Positions 8,189 to 16,921 of a stretch of 64,000 bases of DNA are shown here, piece by piece. The position numbers and the translations under genes are program-made. Origin of the DNA: Variovorax sp. N23 (lineage in GTDB: Bacteria > Pseudomonadota > Gammaproteobacteria > Burkholderiales > Burkholderiaceae_C); NCBI RefSeq assembly GCF_025486315.1, contig NZ_JAOOPY010000013.1, positions 1 to 64,000 on the forward strand, written 5' to 3'. A model generated the notes under the pieces. That model searched no databases. It saw only the letters and a program-made list of their open reading frames with translations, and was not told the origin of the DNA. Numbering within the stretch: position 1 is the first letter of the stretch; the number at the start of each line of letters is the position of its first letter.

Positions 8189-8458
8189 TCAGCCGACGAG
8201 CGTGGGGATGCTGCCGAACAGCTGGCGGATGTAGTCGACCATGTTGCCGAGCATCCACGGGCCGGCGATCACGAGCGTCGCGAAGACCGCCAGCAGCTTC
8301 GGGATGAAGGACAGCGTGGCTTCGTTGATCTGCGTGGCCGCCTGGAAGATGCTGATCACCAGGCCGATGACGAGCGCCACCAGCAGCATCGGTGCGCCGA
8401 GCAGCAGCGCCACGTTGATGGCCTGGTTGCCCATGGTCATGATGGTTTCGGGGGTCAT
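8189..8458 (-). CDS. fliQ: Flagellar export gate protein FliQ
   Basis: FliQ is a small two-helix subunit of the FliPQR export gate. The 89-residue length is typical. The sequence has two membrane helices (AINVALLLGAPMLLVALVIG near residue 15, FATLVIAGPWMLGNMVDYI near residue 60) joined by the conserved polar segment QAATQINEATLSFIPK. It lies between fliP (26-base gap) and fliR (7-base gap) in one minus-strand operon. Confidence 0.97.
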   Translation of the reverse strand: MTPETIMTMGNQAINVALLLGAPMLLVALVIGLVISIFQAATQINEATLSFIPKLLAVFATLVIAGPWMLGNMVDYIRQLFGSIPTLVG

Positions 8459-8484
8459 GGCTGGGGTTCCGTCGCGAAGGCTGG

Positions 8485-9243
8485 CTAAGTGAAAAAGCTC
8501 TGCGCCAGCGCGCCGATGAGCAGCTGCCAGCCGTCGGCCAGCACGAAGAGCATCAGCTTGAAGGGCAGCGCGATGCTCGCGGGCGGCACCATCATCATGC
8601 CCATCGACATCAGCACGCTGGCGACCACCATGTCGATGATCAGGAAGGGGATGAAGATCGTGAAGCCGATCTGGAAGGCCGTCTTCAGCTCGCTGATGAC
8701 GAAGGCCGGCAGCAGGATCCGCAGCGGCACGTCTTCGGGGCCCTGCATCTCGGGCACCTTGGCCAGCTTGGCGAACAGGGCCAGGTCGTTCTCGCGGGTC
8801 TGGCGCAGCATGAAGGTCTTGAAGGGCTCGATGCCGCGTGCCAGGGCGGTTTCGACCGGGATCTTGTTCTCGGAGAAGGGCTTGTAGGCGTCGGCGTAGA
8901 CCTTGTCGAACACCGGCGACATGACGAAGAAGGTGAGGAACAGCGACAGCCCGACCAGCACCTGGTTGGGCGGCGACGACTGCGTGCCGATGGCGGTGCG
9001 CAGCAGGCCCAGCACGATCAGGATGCGGGTGAAGCTGGTCATGCTCAGCATCAGCGCCGGCAGGAAGGTCAGCGACGTGAGCATCACCAGCGTCTGCACG
9101 CTGAGCGACCAGGTCTGGGCGCCGCCGGGGCCGGGGGTGCTGGTCACGCCGGGGAGGCCCTGCGTCCAGGCGGCCAGCGGCAGCGTCGCGGCCAGCAGGG
9201 CCAGCGCGATGCGCAGGCTGCGAAGAACGGTGCGCGGGTTCAT
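8485..9243 (-). CDS. fliP: Flagellar export gate protein FliP
   Basis: FliP forms the pentameric core of the flagellar export gate. The start is ATG 9243, which overlaps the fliO stop as ATGA; the frame is open further upstream but that part is fliO shadow. The 252-residue product begins with a cleavable signal sequence ([17 protein letters not shown]), as FliP usually does, then has the conserved [40 protein letters not shown] and [20 protein letters not shown]-like segments (here [20 protein letters not shown]). The C-terminal [20 protein letters not shown] is typical. It is part of fliL-R. Confidence 0.97.
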   Translation of the reverse strand: MNPRTVLRSLRIALALLAATLPLAAWTQGLPGVTSTPGPGGAQTWSLSVQTLVMLTSLTFLPALMLSMTSFTRILIVLGLLRTAIGTQSSPPNQVLVGLSLFLTFFVMSPVFDKVYADAYKPFSENKIPVETALARGIEPFKTFMLRQTRENDLALFAKLAKVPEMQGPEDVPLRILLPAFVISELKTAFQIGFTIFIPFLIIDMVVASVLMSMGMMMVPPASIALPFKLMLFVLADGWQLLIGALAQSFFT

Positions 9244-9728
9244 GCGGTCGGCCGGCCCTTGACGCCCAGCGATTCGCGGAACTTCTGCGCGAAGAGGTCG
9301 AGCGGGCGCTGCAGGGAGGCCGGTGTGGCCATGCCGTCGGCGGCGTGCGCGGCGCCGGGCCTGGCCGGCAGGGTGTGCAGTGTCTGGATCTGGCTGGCGG
9401 TGACGCCGAGCACGAGCCAGGTGCCGTCGATCTCGACCACCACCACGCGCTCGCGCTGGCCCAGGGACGAACTCGACACCACCTTCACGACGTTCCCGGT
9501 ACCGAAGCGTTGCAGCCCGAAGCGGCGGGCCGCCCAGGCGCACAGGAAGATCAGGCCCAGCACCATCGCCATGCCGAAGGCCGCCTGCAGCACGCCGCCG
9601 GCACCGACCGCGGCCGGTGCGGCTTCGGCCACCGGTGCGGGCACGGTCGGCAGTGCCGCGTGCGCGCCCGCGGCCAGCAGCCAGCCGCACACGAGGGCGG
9701 TGTGCGAGCGCCAGCGCAGCAGGTTCAT
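9240..9728 (-). CDS. fliO: Flagellar protein FliO
   Basis: FliO is a membrane chaperone that helps FliP assemble. The 162-residue product has a signal-like N terminus ([15 protein letters not shown]), an Ala/Pro-rich stretch, one membrane helix ([20 protein letters not shown] near residues 48-68) and the small cytoplasmic domain with [20 protein letters not shown]. FliO is poorly conserved, so position between fliN and fliP adds weight. Both ends overlap neighbours by ATGA, with fliN upstream and fliP downstream. Confidence 0.93.
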   Translation of the reverse strand: MNLLRWRSHTALVCGWLLAAGAHAALPTVPAPVAEAAPAAVGAGGVLQAAFGMAMVLGLIFLCAWAARRFGLQRFGTGNVVKVVSSSSLGQRERVVVVEIDGTWLVLGVTASQIQTLHTLPARPGAAHAADGMATPASLQRPLDLFAQKFRESLGVKGRPTA

Positions 9729-10186
9729 GAACGTGCGAGCTTCTGCATGCGTTCGGACGGCGTGATGATGTCCGTCAGGCGGATGCCGTACTTGTCGTTC
9801 ACCACCACCACTTCGCCCTGGGCGATGAGGTAGCCGTTGATCAGCACGTCCAGCGGCTGGCCGGCCAGGCCGTCGAGCTCGACCACCGAGCCTTGCGACA
9901 GTTGCAGCAGGCTCTTGATGGTGATGCGGGTGCGGCCGATCTCGGCGGTGAGCTGTACCGGCACGTCGAGCACGCGGGCCAGGTCGAGCCCGGCGACGCC
10001 GCTGGCCGCCGTGGGCGCGTCCATCGGCTGGAAGACCTGCGCGGTGGCGGGCGTTGCAGCGGGCGCCGCTGCAGGCGCGGGGGCCGGAGAAAGGGCCGGT
10101 GGAGGCGCCGGTGTGGCGGCGGTCTGTTCGGCCATTGCAGCCGCCCAGTCGTCCGTGTCGTCGGAAGCAGGGGTGTTGTCAGTCAT
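9725..10186 (-). CDS. fliN: Flagellar motor switch protein FliN
   Basis: FliN forms the base of the C-ring, where it helps CheY-P binding and docks the FliH-FliI export ATPase. The 153-residue product has an Ala/Pro-rich N-terminal 65 residues, which is usual in this group, and a complete SpoA/C-ring domain: [40 protein letters not shown], then [20 protein letters not shown] and the terminal [13 protein letters not shown]. The start overlaps the end of fliM by eight bases, and the stop overlaps fliO. Confidence 0.97.
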   Translation of the reverse strand: MTDNTPASDDTDDWAAAMAEQTAATPAPPPALSPAPAPAAAPAATPATAQVFQPMDAPTAASGVAGLDLARVLDVPVQLTAEIGRTRITIKSLLQLSQGSVVELDGLAGQPLDVLINGYLIAQGEVVVVNDKYGIRLTDIITPSERMQKLARS

Positions 10187-11183
10187 GGTCGGTCTTGGGC
10201 TCGGTGTCTTGGTGGGTGATCATGTGCTGCACGCGCAGCGCGTAACGGTCGTTCGAGGTGCCGAAGGTGCAGTCCATCACCGGGATGCCGTCGACGTTGG
10301 CGGTGACGGTGGTGGGGAGCTCGATCGGCAGCACGTCGCCGACCTCCAGTGCGAGCACCTTGCCGATGGTCGAGGTCATCTGCACGAAGTTGGCGACGAG
10401 TTCGACGTCGGCCGACTGCATCTGGCGCGACATCTGCGTCACCCAGCGCTTGTCGATCTCGACCTCGTCCTGGATCGGGTTGGACAGCTGGTTGCGGATC
10501 GGCTCGATCATCGAGTAGGGGATGCACACGTGCAGGAAGCCGCCCACCGGGCCGAACTCGATCTGCAGCGTGGTGTTCACCACCACCTCGTTGGCCGCCA
10601 CGATGTTGGCGAGCTTGCCGTGCATCTCGGCGCGCACATAGTCGAAGTCGAGCGGGAACACCGGCTTCCAGGCGTCGCCATAGCATTGCAGCGACAGGTC
10701 GAGCAGGCGCTTGATGATGCGTTGTTCGGTGCGCGTGAAGTCGCGGCCTTCCACGCGGACGTGGTAGCGACCATCGCTGCCGAACAGGTTGTCGACCACC
10801 AGGAAGACCAGCTTCGGGTCGAACACGAACAGCGCGGTGCCGCGCAGCGGCTTCATGTGCAGCATGTTGATGTTCGCCGGCACCGGCAGGTGGCGCACGA
10901 ACTCGCCGTACTGCTGGATCTGGATCGGCCCGACCGAGATGTCCGGGCTGCGCCGCATGAAGTTCAGCAGGGCGCCGCGCAGGCCGCGCGCGAAGCGCTC
11001 GTTGATGACTTCCAGCGTGTGCATGCGGCTGCGCACGACACGGTCGGGCGCGCCCAGGTCGTAGGCGGGCAGGCCGCTCTGCGGTGCCGCGGTCGTCGTG
11101 GTGGTCTGGTCGACCGTGCCACCGGTGACGCCCCGCAGCAGGTCGTCGACCTCGTCCTGCGAGAGGACTTGTTCATAGGCCAT
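10179..11183 (-). CDS. fliM: Flagellar motor switch protein FliM
   Basis: FliM is the middle C-ring protein and the main docking site for phosphorylated CheY. The 334-residue product starts with the CheY-binding peptide, VLSQDEVDDLLRGVTGG (residues 6-22). The central domain has the GGXG-related stretch around TGTALFVFDPKLVFLVVDNL-type sequence and GPVGGFLHVCIPYSMIEPIR. The C-terminal SpoA domain resembles FliN (ALEVGDVLPIELPTTVTANV; IPVMDCTFGTSNDRYALRVQ). It starts 21 bases after fliL and overlaps fliN by eight bases. Confidence 0.97.
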   Translation of the reverse strand: MAYEQVLSQDEVDDLLRGVTGGTVDQTTTTTAAPQSGLPAYDLGAPDRVVRSRMHTLEVINERFARGLRGALLNFMRRSPDISVGPIQIQQYGEFVRHLPVPANINMLHMKPLRGTALFVFDPKLVFLVVDNLFGSDGRYHVRVEGRDFTRTEQRIIKRLLDLSLQCYGDAWKPVFPLDFDYVRAEMHGKLANIVAANEVVVNTTLQIEFGPVGGFLHVCIPYSMIEPIRNQLSNPIQDEVEIDKRWVTQMSRQMQSADVELVANFVQMTSTIGKVLALEVGDVLPIELPTTVTANVDGIPVMDCTFGTSNDRYALRVQHMITHQDTEPKTDHD

Positions 11184-11204
11184 GGGTCGGTTGCCTGAAA
11201 GTGA

Positions 11205-11687
11205 TCACTGCACCACGAAGGTGTTGAAGGAGATGCTCGTGACGCCCTGGGGCGGCAGGTCGGCCGACAGCGGTGCGTTGATCGCGGTGCGGATCTCCTC
11301 GGCGAGCTTGGACTTGTCTTCGGTCGTCACCAGCGATTCGGGCTGGCGGTTCGACAGCAGCAGCAGCACGCGGCTGCGCAGCTCGGGCATGAATTCGACG
11401 ACCTGTGCCTTGGCCTTCTCGTCCTTCACCTTGAGGGCGATACCCACATGCAGGAAGCGGGCGCGGCCCTCGGACTGCAGGTTGACGGTGAAGGGCTCGA
11501 GGGCCACGAAGATCGGCTTCTCGGCGACCTTGGCGGCCGGTTCCGCCTCGGCCTTCTTGCCGGCGGCGAGATAGAAGTAGCCGCCACCGGCGAGTGCGCA
11601 GAGAGTGACCGCGCTCAGGACGATGATCAACAGTTTCGGCGAACGCGAGGACGGTGCGGCAGAGACGGGTGCGGTGCTGGTGGCCAT
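11205..11687 (-). CDS. fliL: Flagellar basal-body associated protein FliL
   Basis: FliL is a single-pass inner-membrane protein that surrounds the stator units and supports torque. The 160-residue product has one membrane segment near residues 17-40 (KLLIIVLSAVTLCALAGGGY) and a periplasmic domain with IFVALEPFTVNLQSEGRARF and the C-terminal LPPQGVTSISFNTFVVQ. It heads the fliL-M-N-O-P-Q-R run, 113 bases downstream of fliK; this gap may hold a promoter, but none was recognised with confidence. Confidence 0.96.
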   Translation of the reverse strand: MATSTAPVSAAPSSRSPKLLIIVLSAVTLCALAGGGYFYLAAGKKAEAEPAAKVAEKPIFVALEPFTVNLQSEGRARFLHVGIALKVKDEKAKAQVVEFMPELRSRVLLLLSNRQPESLVTTEDKSKLAEEIRTAINAPLSADLPPQGVTSISFNTFVVQ

Positions 11688-11800
11688 GGGTGGAACTGGT
11701 TGCGGTATGGGTCTTATTCTTGGCGAACTGGTCGCGGGAGCAACGGGGGATCAAGCAGGCAAAAGCGCGTCAGATCCCCGCATTGCGACGGCTGCGTGGC

Positions 11801-13210
11801 TCAGGCAAAGGTGTCGACGACACCCTCGGCACGGGCGCTGCGCACGGGCGCTGCCGGCGCCGCGCTCGAGGTCACGGTGCCGCTGCGTGCGGCGCCGGGG
11901 TAGCTGCTGCCGCTGTTGCCGCCCGAGCGGCCCGACGGGTTGTCTCCGGCGAAGTGGCTCTGGCCGCCCGGCTGGCGCGTGTCGGCGCCCACGGCGGTCT
12001 GGCCCAGGCTGATGCCGTGTTCGGCCAGCGTGGTGCGCAGTTGCGGCAGCGCGGCCTCGACCGCCTTGCGGACGCTTTCATGGCCCGAGACGAACATCGC
12101 CTGGGCCTGGTCGTCGCCGAGCTTGAGCGTGATCTGCAGCGGGCCGAGGTTCTCGGGGTTGAGGTTGAGCTGGGCGGTGTGCATGCCGCTGGCGCTCATG
12201 CGCAGCATCTGCTGGCCAAGGGCGGGCGCCCAGGCATCGCTGTCGACCGGCGGCGCCAGCGAGAGCACGGGCACGCGGTTCTCGGTCGTGGCGGCGTCGT
12301 TGCCGATGCCGGCGCTGCCGGGCTGGGCGGCCATCCATGCGAGCGGGGCGTTGGGCGCGCCGTCGTCGGCCAGGCCGGCGTCGTTGCCGGTGGAGACCTC
12401 GATGCGAGCGGCCAGCAGATCCAGCGGGTCGGCCTCGGCGGTGTCGGTGGCCGCCGCGGTGGTGGTGACCGCGGTGGCGGCCGTGTCGCGGCTGGCGGCG
12501 TCGGTGCGGCCCGTGCGTGCGGCGGGCGCTGGCGTGGCCGGCACGGTGCTGGCCGGCGCGGCGTTGAGCAGCGACGGGGCGACGGGCGTGGCCGGCACCG
12601 CCGCGGCGTCTGCCTTGGCGGTGGCTGCGGCGGTGGCTGCGGCGGCGTCGGCCTGGGCCGAGACGGTTGTGGATGTCTTGCCGGCTGCGGCGCGCAGGGC
12701 ATCCGCCGTCGTCGCGTCGGCGGGCTCACCGTCGGCGAGCGCCGCCTTTGCCGCGGCATCGGCGGCCGGCAGGTCGGGTTCGGTCACGGCCTTGGCGGCC
12801 TTGGCGGCCTCGGCGGCCGCGTCGGTGCCCGCCAGGGCCGCCCGCACGTCGGTGCGTTCGGTTGCCGTGGCGGCGCCGCGCAGGGCGGCTGCGGTGACGG
12901 CTTCGGCGCCGGTGCGCGCGGCCGTCGTCGTGACCTGGGCGGCCATGGCCGGCACGAAGAAGTCGAGGTTCGGGATCTGGGGCAGGGTGTCGTCCTTGGG
13001 CGCCGACGCACCGCGGCGCGGCGTCCCGGGGCGTGCGGTCGCGCTGTCGGTGGGGCCGTTAGCGTCGGTGTCGGCCTGCGACGCACGCGAGCGGTCGAGT
13101 GCCGCGTGGAAGCTGCGGCCCTGCGGCTCGTCGGCGTTGCGGGTGCGTGCCGGCGACGAGGTGGACGAGAGGCCGGGCGAGACGAGGGCGGGGGAGACGA
13201 GTGCGGGCAT
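11801..13210 (-). CDS. fliK: Flagellar hook-length control protein FliK (first copy)
   Basis: FliK measures hook length and, through its C-terminal domain, switches FlhB to filament export. The 469-residue product is mostly low-complexity Ala/Thr/Asp sequence up to about residue 320, typical of the ruler part. It then has the conserved FliK C domain: LGQQMLRMSASGMHTAQLNL, NPENLGPLQITLKLGDDQAQ, MFVSGHESVRKAVEAALPQL and RTTLAEHGISLGQTAVGADT. It follows fliJ by 14 bases in the fliF-K operon. A second, shorter FliK-like gene lies at 23890-25224, so division of labour between the two is possible. Confidence 0.93.
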   Translation of the reverse strand: MPALVSPALVSPGLSSTSSPARTRNADEPQGRSFHAALDRSRASQADTDANGPTDSATARPGTPRRGASAPKDDTLPQIPNLDFFVPAMAAQVTTTAARTGAEAVTAAALRGAATATERTDVRAALAGTDAAAEAAKAAKAVTEPDLPAADAAAKAALADGEPADATTADALRAAAGKTSTTVSAQADAAAATAAATAKADAAAVPATPVAPSLLNAAPASTVPATPAPAARTGRTDAASRDTAATAVTTTAAATDTAEADPLDLLAARIEVSTGNDAGLADDGAPNAPLAWMAAQPGSAGIGNDAATTENRVPVLSLAPPVDSDAWAPALGQQMLRMSASGMHTAQLNLNPENLGPLQITLKLGDDQAQAMFVSGHESVRKAVEAALPQLRTTLAEHGISLGQTAVGADTRQPGGQSHFAGDNPSGRSGGNSGSSYPGAARSGTVTSSAAPAAPVRSARAEGVVDTFA

Positions 13211-13224
13211 GGGGGCTCCTGGGG

Positions 13225-13680
13225 TCAGAGGGTCGGGTTGGCGGCGCGGTCGAAGAACTTGCGCGTGGCGCGTTCGTCGCTTTCGCGCTGCTCGCGCTTG
13301 GCCTGGACGAGCATTTCCTGCTGGCGCACACGTTCGGCCAGGGTGTCGAAGGAACTCTGGCGGCGCTTCTGGTGCTGCCAGTCGACGCGGCCGTGGTCCA
13401 GGCGGGTGGTGGCCTGCGCCACGATGGCGCGCTGCTGGTCGATGGCGCCGTCGAGCGTGATCAGGAAGTTCTGGTAGTTGCGCAGCTTGGCGGCGGGCAT
13501 GCCGTGGACCATCAGGGCGTTCAACTGGTCCACGTAGTCCTGTCGGTACTGCATCAGCAGCTCCAGCTTCTGCGTGCTGGTGATGCGCGCGGTCTGCAGG
13601 GCACCGAGGCGGATCGCGGCCTTGTCGGTCTGCGTGCGCGCCAGTTCGGTGAGCATGTCGAGGGGAAGCTTGGTGGACAT
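13225..13680 (-). CDS. fliJ: Flagellar export chaperone FliJ
   Basis: FliJ is the coiled-coil stalk of the export ATPase ring, linking FliI to FlhA. The start is ATG 13680, with AAGGAG three bases upstream; the longer open frame lacks similarity. The 151-residue product is almost wholly helical and charged, with the FliJ pattern LELLMQYRQDYVDQLNALMV, LRNYQNFLITLDGAIDQQRA and a basic C-terminal half (LAERVRQQEMLVQAKREQRE). It lies between fliI and fliK. Confidence 0.94.
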   Translation of the reverse strand: MSTKLPLDMLTELARTQTDKAAIRLGALQTARITSTQKLELLMQYRQDYVDQLNALMVHGMPAAKLRNYQNFLITLDGAIDQQRAIVAQATTRLDHGRVDWQHQKRRQSSFDTLAERVRQQEMLVQAKREQRESDERATRKFFDRAANPTL

Positions 13681-13708
13681 GGGACTCCTTGAGATCCTTG
13701 AAAAGGGG

Positions 13709-15124
13709 TCAGGCCGCGCGGGCCGGGTCGAAGAGGCTTCGCATCCGCGAAATGGAGGCGTCGTAGTCGGTGCGCTCATCCATCGGCTGCTGCAGGAAGG
13801 CCTCGATCTTTGGGTACATCGCGATGGCCTGGTCGAGCTGCGCGTCGTGCCCCGGGGCGTAGGCGCCGACGCTGATCAGGTCGCGGTTGCGCTGGTAGCG
13901 CGACAGCATCTGCTTGAAACGGCGCACCGTCTCGAACTGCGCCGGCTCGATCAGCGCCGTCATGGCGCGGCTGATCGAGGCCTCGATGTCGATGGCCGGG
14001 TAGTGGCCGGCTTCGGCCAGCGAGCGCGACAGCACGACGTGGCCGTCCAGGATGGCGCGGGCCGAGTCGGCGATCGGGTCCTGCTGGTCGTCGCCTTCGG
14101 ACAGCACCGTGTAGAAGGCCGTGATGGAGCCGCCGTTGCCGTCGGCGTCGCGCGCGCCGTTGCCGGCGCGTTCGACCAGTGCGGGCAGCTTGGCGAACAC
14201 CGAGGGCGGGTAGCCCTTGGTGGCGGGCGGTTCGCCCACGGCCAGCGCGATCTCGCGCTGTGCCATGGCGTAGCGGGTGAGCGAATCCATGATCAGCAGC
14301 ACGCTCTTGCCCTGGTCGCGGAAGTACTCCGCCAGGCAGGTGGCGTAGGCCGCACCCTGCAGGCGCAGCAGCGGCGAGTTGTCGGCCGGCGCGGCCACCA
14401 CGACCGCGCGGGCCAGGCCTTCCTCGCCGAGCGTGTTCTCGATGAAGTCCTTCACTTCGCGGCCGCGTTCGCCGATCAGGCCGACCACGATCACGTCGGC
14501 GCTGGTGTAGCGGGCCATCATGCCCAGCAGCACGCTCTTGCCCACGCCCGAGCCGGCGAACAGGCCCATGCGCTGGCCGCGGCCGACGGTGAGCATGCCG
14601 TTGATGGCGCGCACGCCGACGTCGAGCACCGAGTCGATCGGCGCGCGCGACAGCGGGTTCACCGGCGGGCTCGACAGCGGCACGCGCTTGGCGACGTCCA
14701 GCGGGCCGAGGCCGTCGAGCGGCCGGCCCGCCGCATCGACCACGCGGCCGAGCATGCCTTCGCCCACCGGCAGGCGCTTGGTGTGGTTGTCGCCGCTGGC
14801 GCCGCCCGCGGCGATGCGCGGGAAGACCCGCGCGCCGGGCAGCAGGCCCGCGACTTCGCTCTGCGGCATCAGGAAGATGCGGTCGCCCGCGAAGCCGACG
14901 ACTTCGGCCTCGGCATGGCGCATGGGGTATCCGGGCGGCAGCTCGATCAGGCAGTCGCTGCCCACGGGCAGTTGCAGGCCGGTCGCTTCGAGCACCAGGC
15001 CCACGGCGCGCGTGAGCCGGCCCGAGGCGACGGTGGTGGTGCAGCGGGCGATGTCGCTGCGCGCCTGGGTCAGCGCGTCGACCCAGTGCTGGACATGGGG
15101 GTTGGGGGCGATCGTGCTGCTCAT
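13709..15124 (-). CDS. fliI: Flagellum-specific ATPase FliI
   Basis: FliI is the hexameric ATPase of the export apparatus, related to the F1 beta subunit. The start chosen is ATG 15124, five bases after fliH stops, giving 471 residues, close to the family length. Visible motifs are the Walker A loop [20 protein letters not shown], the [20 protein letters not shown] segment, the Walker B region [20 protein letters not shown] and the C-terminal [20 protein letters not shown]. It operates with FliH (upstream) and FliJ (downstream). Confidence 0.97.
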   Translation of the reverse strand: MSSTIAPNPHVQHWVDALTQARSDIARCTTTVASGRLTRAVGLVLEATGLQLPVGSDCLIELPPGYPMRHAEAEVVGFAGDRIFLMPQSEVAGLLPGARVFPRIAAGGASGDNHTKRLPVGEGMLGRVVDAAGRPLDGLGPLDVAKRVPLSSPPVNPLSRAPIDSVLDVGVRAINGMLTVGRGQRMGLFAGSGVGKSVLLGMMARYTSADVIVVGLIGERGREVKDFIENTLGEEGLARAVVVAAPADNSPLLRLQGAAYATCLAEYFRDQGKSVLLIMDSLTRYAMAQREIALAVGEPPATKGYPPSVFAKLPALVERAGNGARDADGNGGSITAFYTVLSEGDDQQDPIADSARAILDGHVVLSRSLAEAGHYPAIDIEASISRAMTALIEPAQFETVRRFKQMLSRYQRNRDLISVGAYAPGHDAQLDQAIAMYPKIEAFLQQPMDERTDYDASISRMRSLFDPARAA

Positions 15125-15129
15125 GGTGG

Positions 15130-15936
15130 TCAGTCCTGGGCGTCGGCGTCGCGGTGGAGCGCGGCGGTCACGCTCTTCCAGCGGGTCTCGAGCGTCGCGT
15201 CGATCTCGCCGGCGGGCGACTGCACGCGGCAGCCGCCGCGCTGGATGCTGTCGTCGGGGCGCACCTGCCAGCCGGCCTGTTGCAGCTCGTTGCCCAGGCT
15301 GTCCTTGACCAGCGCGACATCGGCCGGGTTCAGCAGCAGCCGGGGTTCGCCCTGCAGCGTGGGTTCGGCGTGGACCAGGTCCTGCACCAGCGGCAGCAGC
15401 CATTCGGGTTCGGCGCGGAAGGTGCGGTGCACCACCTGGCGCGCGATGTCCAGGGCCAGCGTCAGCAGCACGTCGGTGATCTCGCGCTCGGCGCCGCGCA
15501 GTGCTTCGGGCAGCGAGGTGCTCAGCGCGCGCAGTTGTTCGGCGTGGGCGGTGGCCGCGGCCAGGCCGGTGGCCAGCCCGGCGATGTGGCCTTCGGCGTG
15601 GCCGGCGGCCCAGCCTTCGGCATGGCCGGTGGCCTGACCCGCGGCGGTGGCTTCCTGGCGCAGGCGGCGCAGCTCGGCCTGGGCGACACCCACGGGCACG
15701 GCCGGCGGGGGAGGTGGCGGCGGCAAGGTGGCCCGCGCGGCGGCCATCCGCCCGGCGGCGGTGGTGCGGCTCGGGTCGCCGGTGATGTTGCCCATCTCCC
15801 AGCGTTCCCAGGCCGACAGCACTGGCTTGGCCGGTGCCGCGTCTGTCTGCGGGGCGGCCGCGCCGCCCACGCGCGTCGACGCATACAGCGAGGCCAGCCG
15901 CGCCGCGGTCGCGGGGTTGGGCTTAGACGAATTCAT
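15130..15936 (-). CDS. fliH: Flagellar assembly protein FliH
   Basis: FliH is the stator-like regulator that tethers FliI to FliN. The 268-residue product has a variable N terminus, a Pro-rich patch and a helix with GxxxG-type repeats (residues about 105-140: [20 protein letters not shown] then [10 protein letters not shown]), the hallmark FliH motif. The C-terminal domain has [20 protein letters not shown] and [20 protein letters not shown]. Its start overlaps the end of fliG by 14 bases. Confidence 0.95.
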   Translation of the reverse strand: MNSSKPNPATAARLASLYASTRVGGAAAPQTDAAPAKPVLSAWERWEMGNITGDPSRTTAAGRMAAARATLPPPPPPPAVPVGVAQAELRRLRQEATAAGQATGHAEGWAAGHAEGHIAGLATGLAAATAHAEQLRALSTSLPEALRGAEREITDVLLTLALDIARQVVHRTFRAEPEWLLPLVQDLVHAEPTLQGEPRLLLNPADVALVKDSLGNELQQAGWQVRPDDSIQRGGCRVQSPAGEIDATLETRWKSVTAALHRDADAQD

Positions 15937-16921
15937 CGGCGCCCGGCGCGGAAATCACGATCTCGCCGGCTTCGGCCAGGCGGCGGGCCGCCTGCAGGAT
16001 CGTCTTCTGCTCGGCCTCGACCTGCGACACCCGGACCGGGCCGCGCAGCTCGATGTCCTCGCGCAGCGTCTCGGCGGCGCGGTTGGACATGTTCTTGAGG
16101 AACTTGTCGCGCAGCTCGATCGGCGCACCCTTGAGCGCGATGATGAGCGAGTCGGACTCCACTTCCTTGAGCAGGCGCTGGATGCTGCGGTCTTCCAGAC
16201 CCATCAGGTTCTCGAAGACGAACATCTCGTCGACGATGCGCTGGGCCAGCGTGTCGTCGAGCTCGCGGACGTGGGCGATCGTGGCTTCCTCGTTGGCGCT
16301 GTTCATCAGGTTGACCATCTCCGCGGCGGTGCGCACGCCACCCAGGCGGCTGCGCTTCAAGCCTTCGCCCGACAGCATCTCGGTCAGCACATCGGTCAGT
16401 TCCTTGAGCGCCGCCGGCTGCACGCCGCCGAAGGTGGCCACGCGCACGACCACGTCGTTGCGCAGGCGCACCGGCAGCTTCTCCAGCACTTCCGCGGCCT
16501 TGGCGCGGTCGAGGTGGACCAGCAGCGTGGCCAGGATCTGCGGGTGCTCGTCGCGGATGAGCTCGGCCACTTCGCCGGCTTCGAGCTGGTTGAGGCGTCC
16601 GATGCCGCTGTCGGGCTCTTCCGCCTTGAGGATGTCTTCCAGCAGGTCGCTCGCGCGGTCCTCGCCCAGCGCCTTCTTGAGCACGGCGCGGATGTAGTCG
16701 CTCGAGCCCAGGTGCAAGGCGGACAGCTGTTCGGTCTCCTCGCGGAATTCGCGCAGCACCGAGGCCAGCTCGGCGCGCGACACCTGTTGCAGCTTCGACA
16801 TCGCGAGGCCGAGCTCCTGCACCATCGCGGTCGGCAGCAGGTTCAGAGCCGCGGCAGCGCGGTCCTCGCCCACGGCCATAAGCAGGATGGCGCTCTTACG
16901 GGTTCCAACTTCATTGCTCAT
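15923..16921 (-). CDS. fliG: Flagellar motor switch protein FliG
   Basis: FliG is the C-ring protein that contacts the stator and generates torque. The 332-residue product has normal length. The N domain has KSAILLMAVGEDRAAAALNL; the middle has ELIRDEHPQILATLLVHLDR, the EHPQ motif; and the C domain has the charged helix with VRELDDTLAQRIVDEMFVFE and LEDRSIQRLLKEVESDSLII, where the torque-related Arg/Asp/Glu residues are found. It overlaps fliF by 11 bases and fliH by 14. Confidence 0.97.
   Translation of the reverse strand: MSNEVGTRKSAILLMAVGEDRAAAALNLLPTAMVQELGLAMSKLQQVSRAELASVLREFREETEQLSALHLGSSDYIRAVLKKALGEDRASDLLEDILKAEEPDSGIGRLNQLEAGEVAELIRDEHPQILATLLVHLDRAKAAEVLEKLPVRLRNDVVVRVATFGGVQPAALKELTDVLTEMLSGEGLKRSRLGGVRTAAEMVNLMNSANEEATIAHVRELDDTLAQRIVDEMFVFENLMGLEDRSIQRLLKEVESDSLIIALKGAPIELRDKFLKNMSNRAAETLREDIELRGPVRVSQVEAEQKTILQAARRLAEAGEIVISAPGADEFV

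Noticed and set aside
12400-13150. Ala-rich GC repeats inside fliK as a possible tandem repeat
   Set aside because: The low complexity reflects the Ala/Thr/Asp composition of the FliK ruler region; no regular unit was found.
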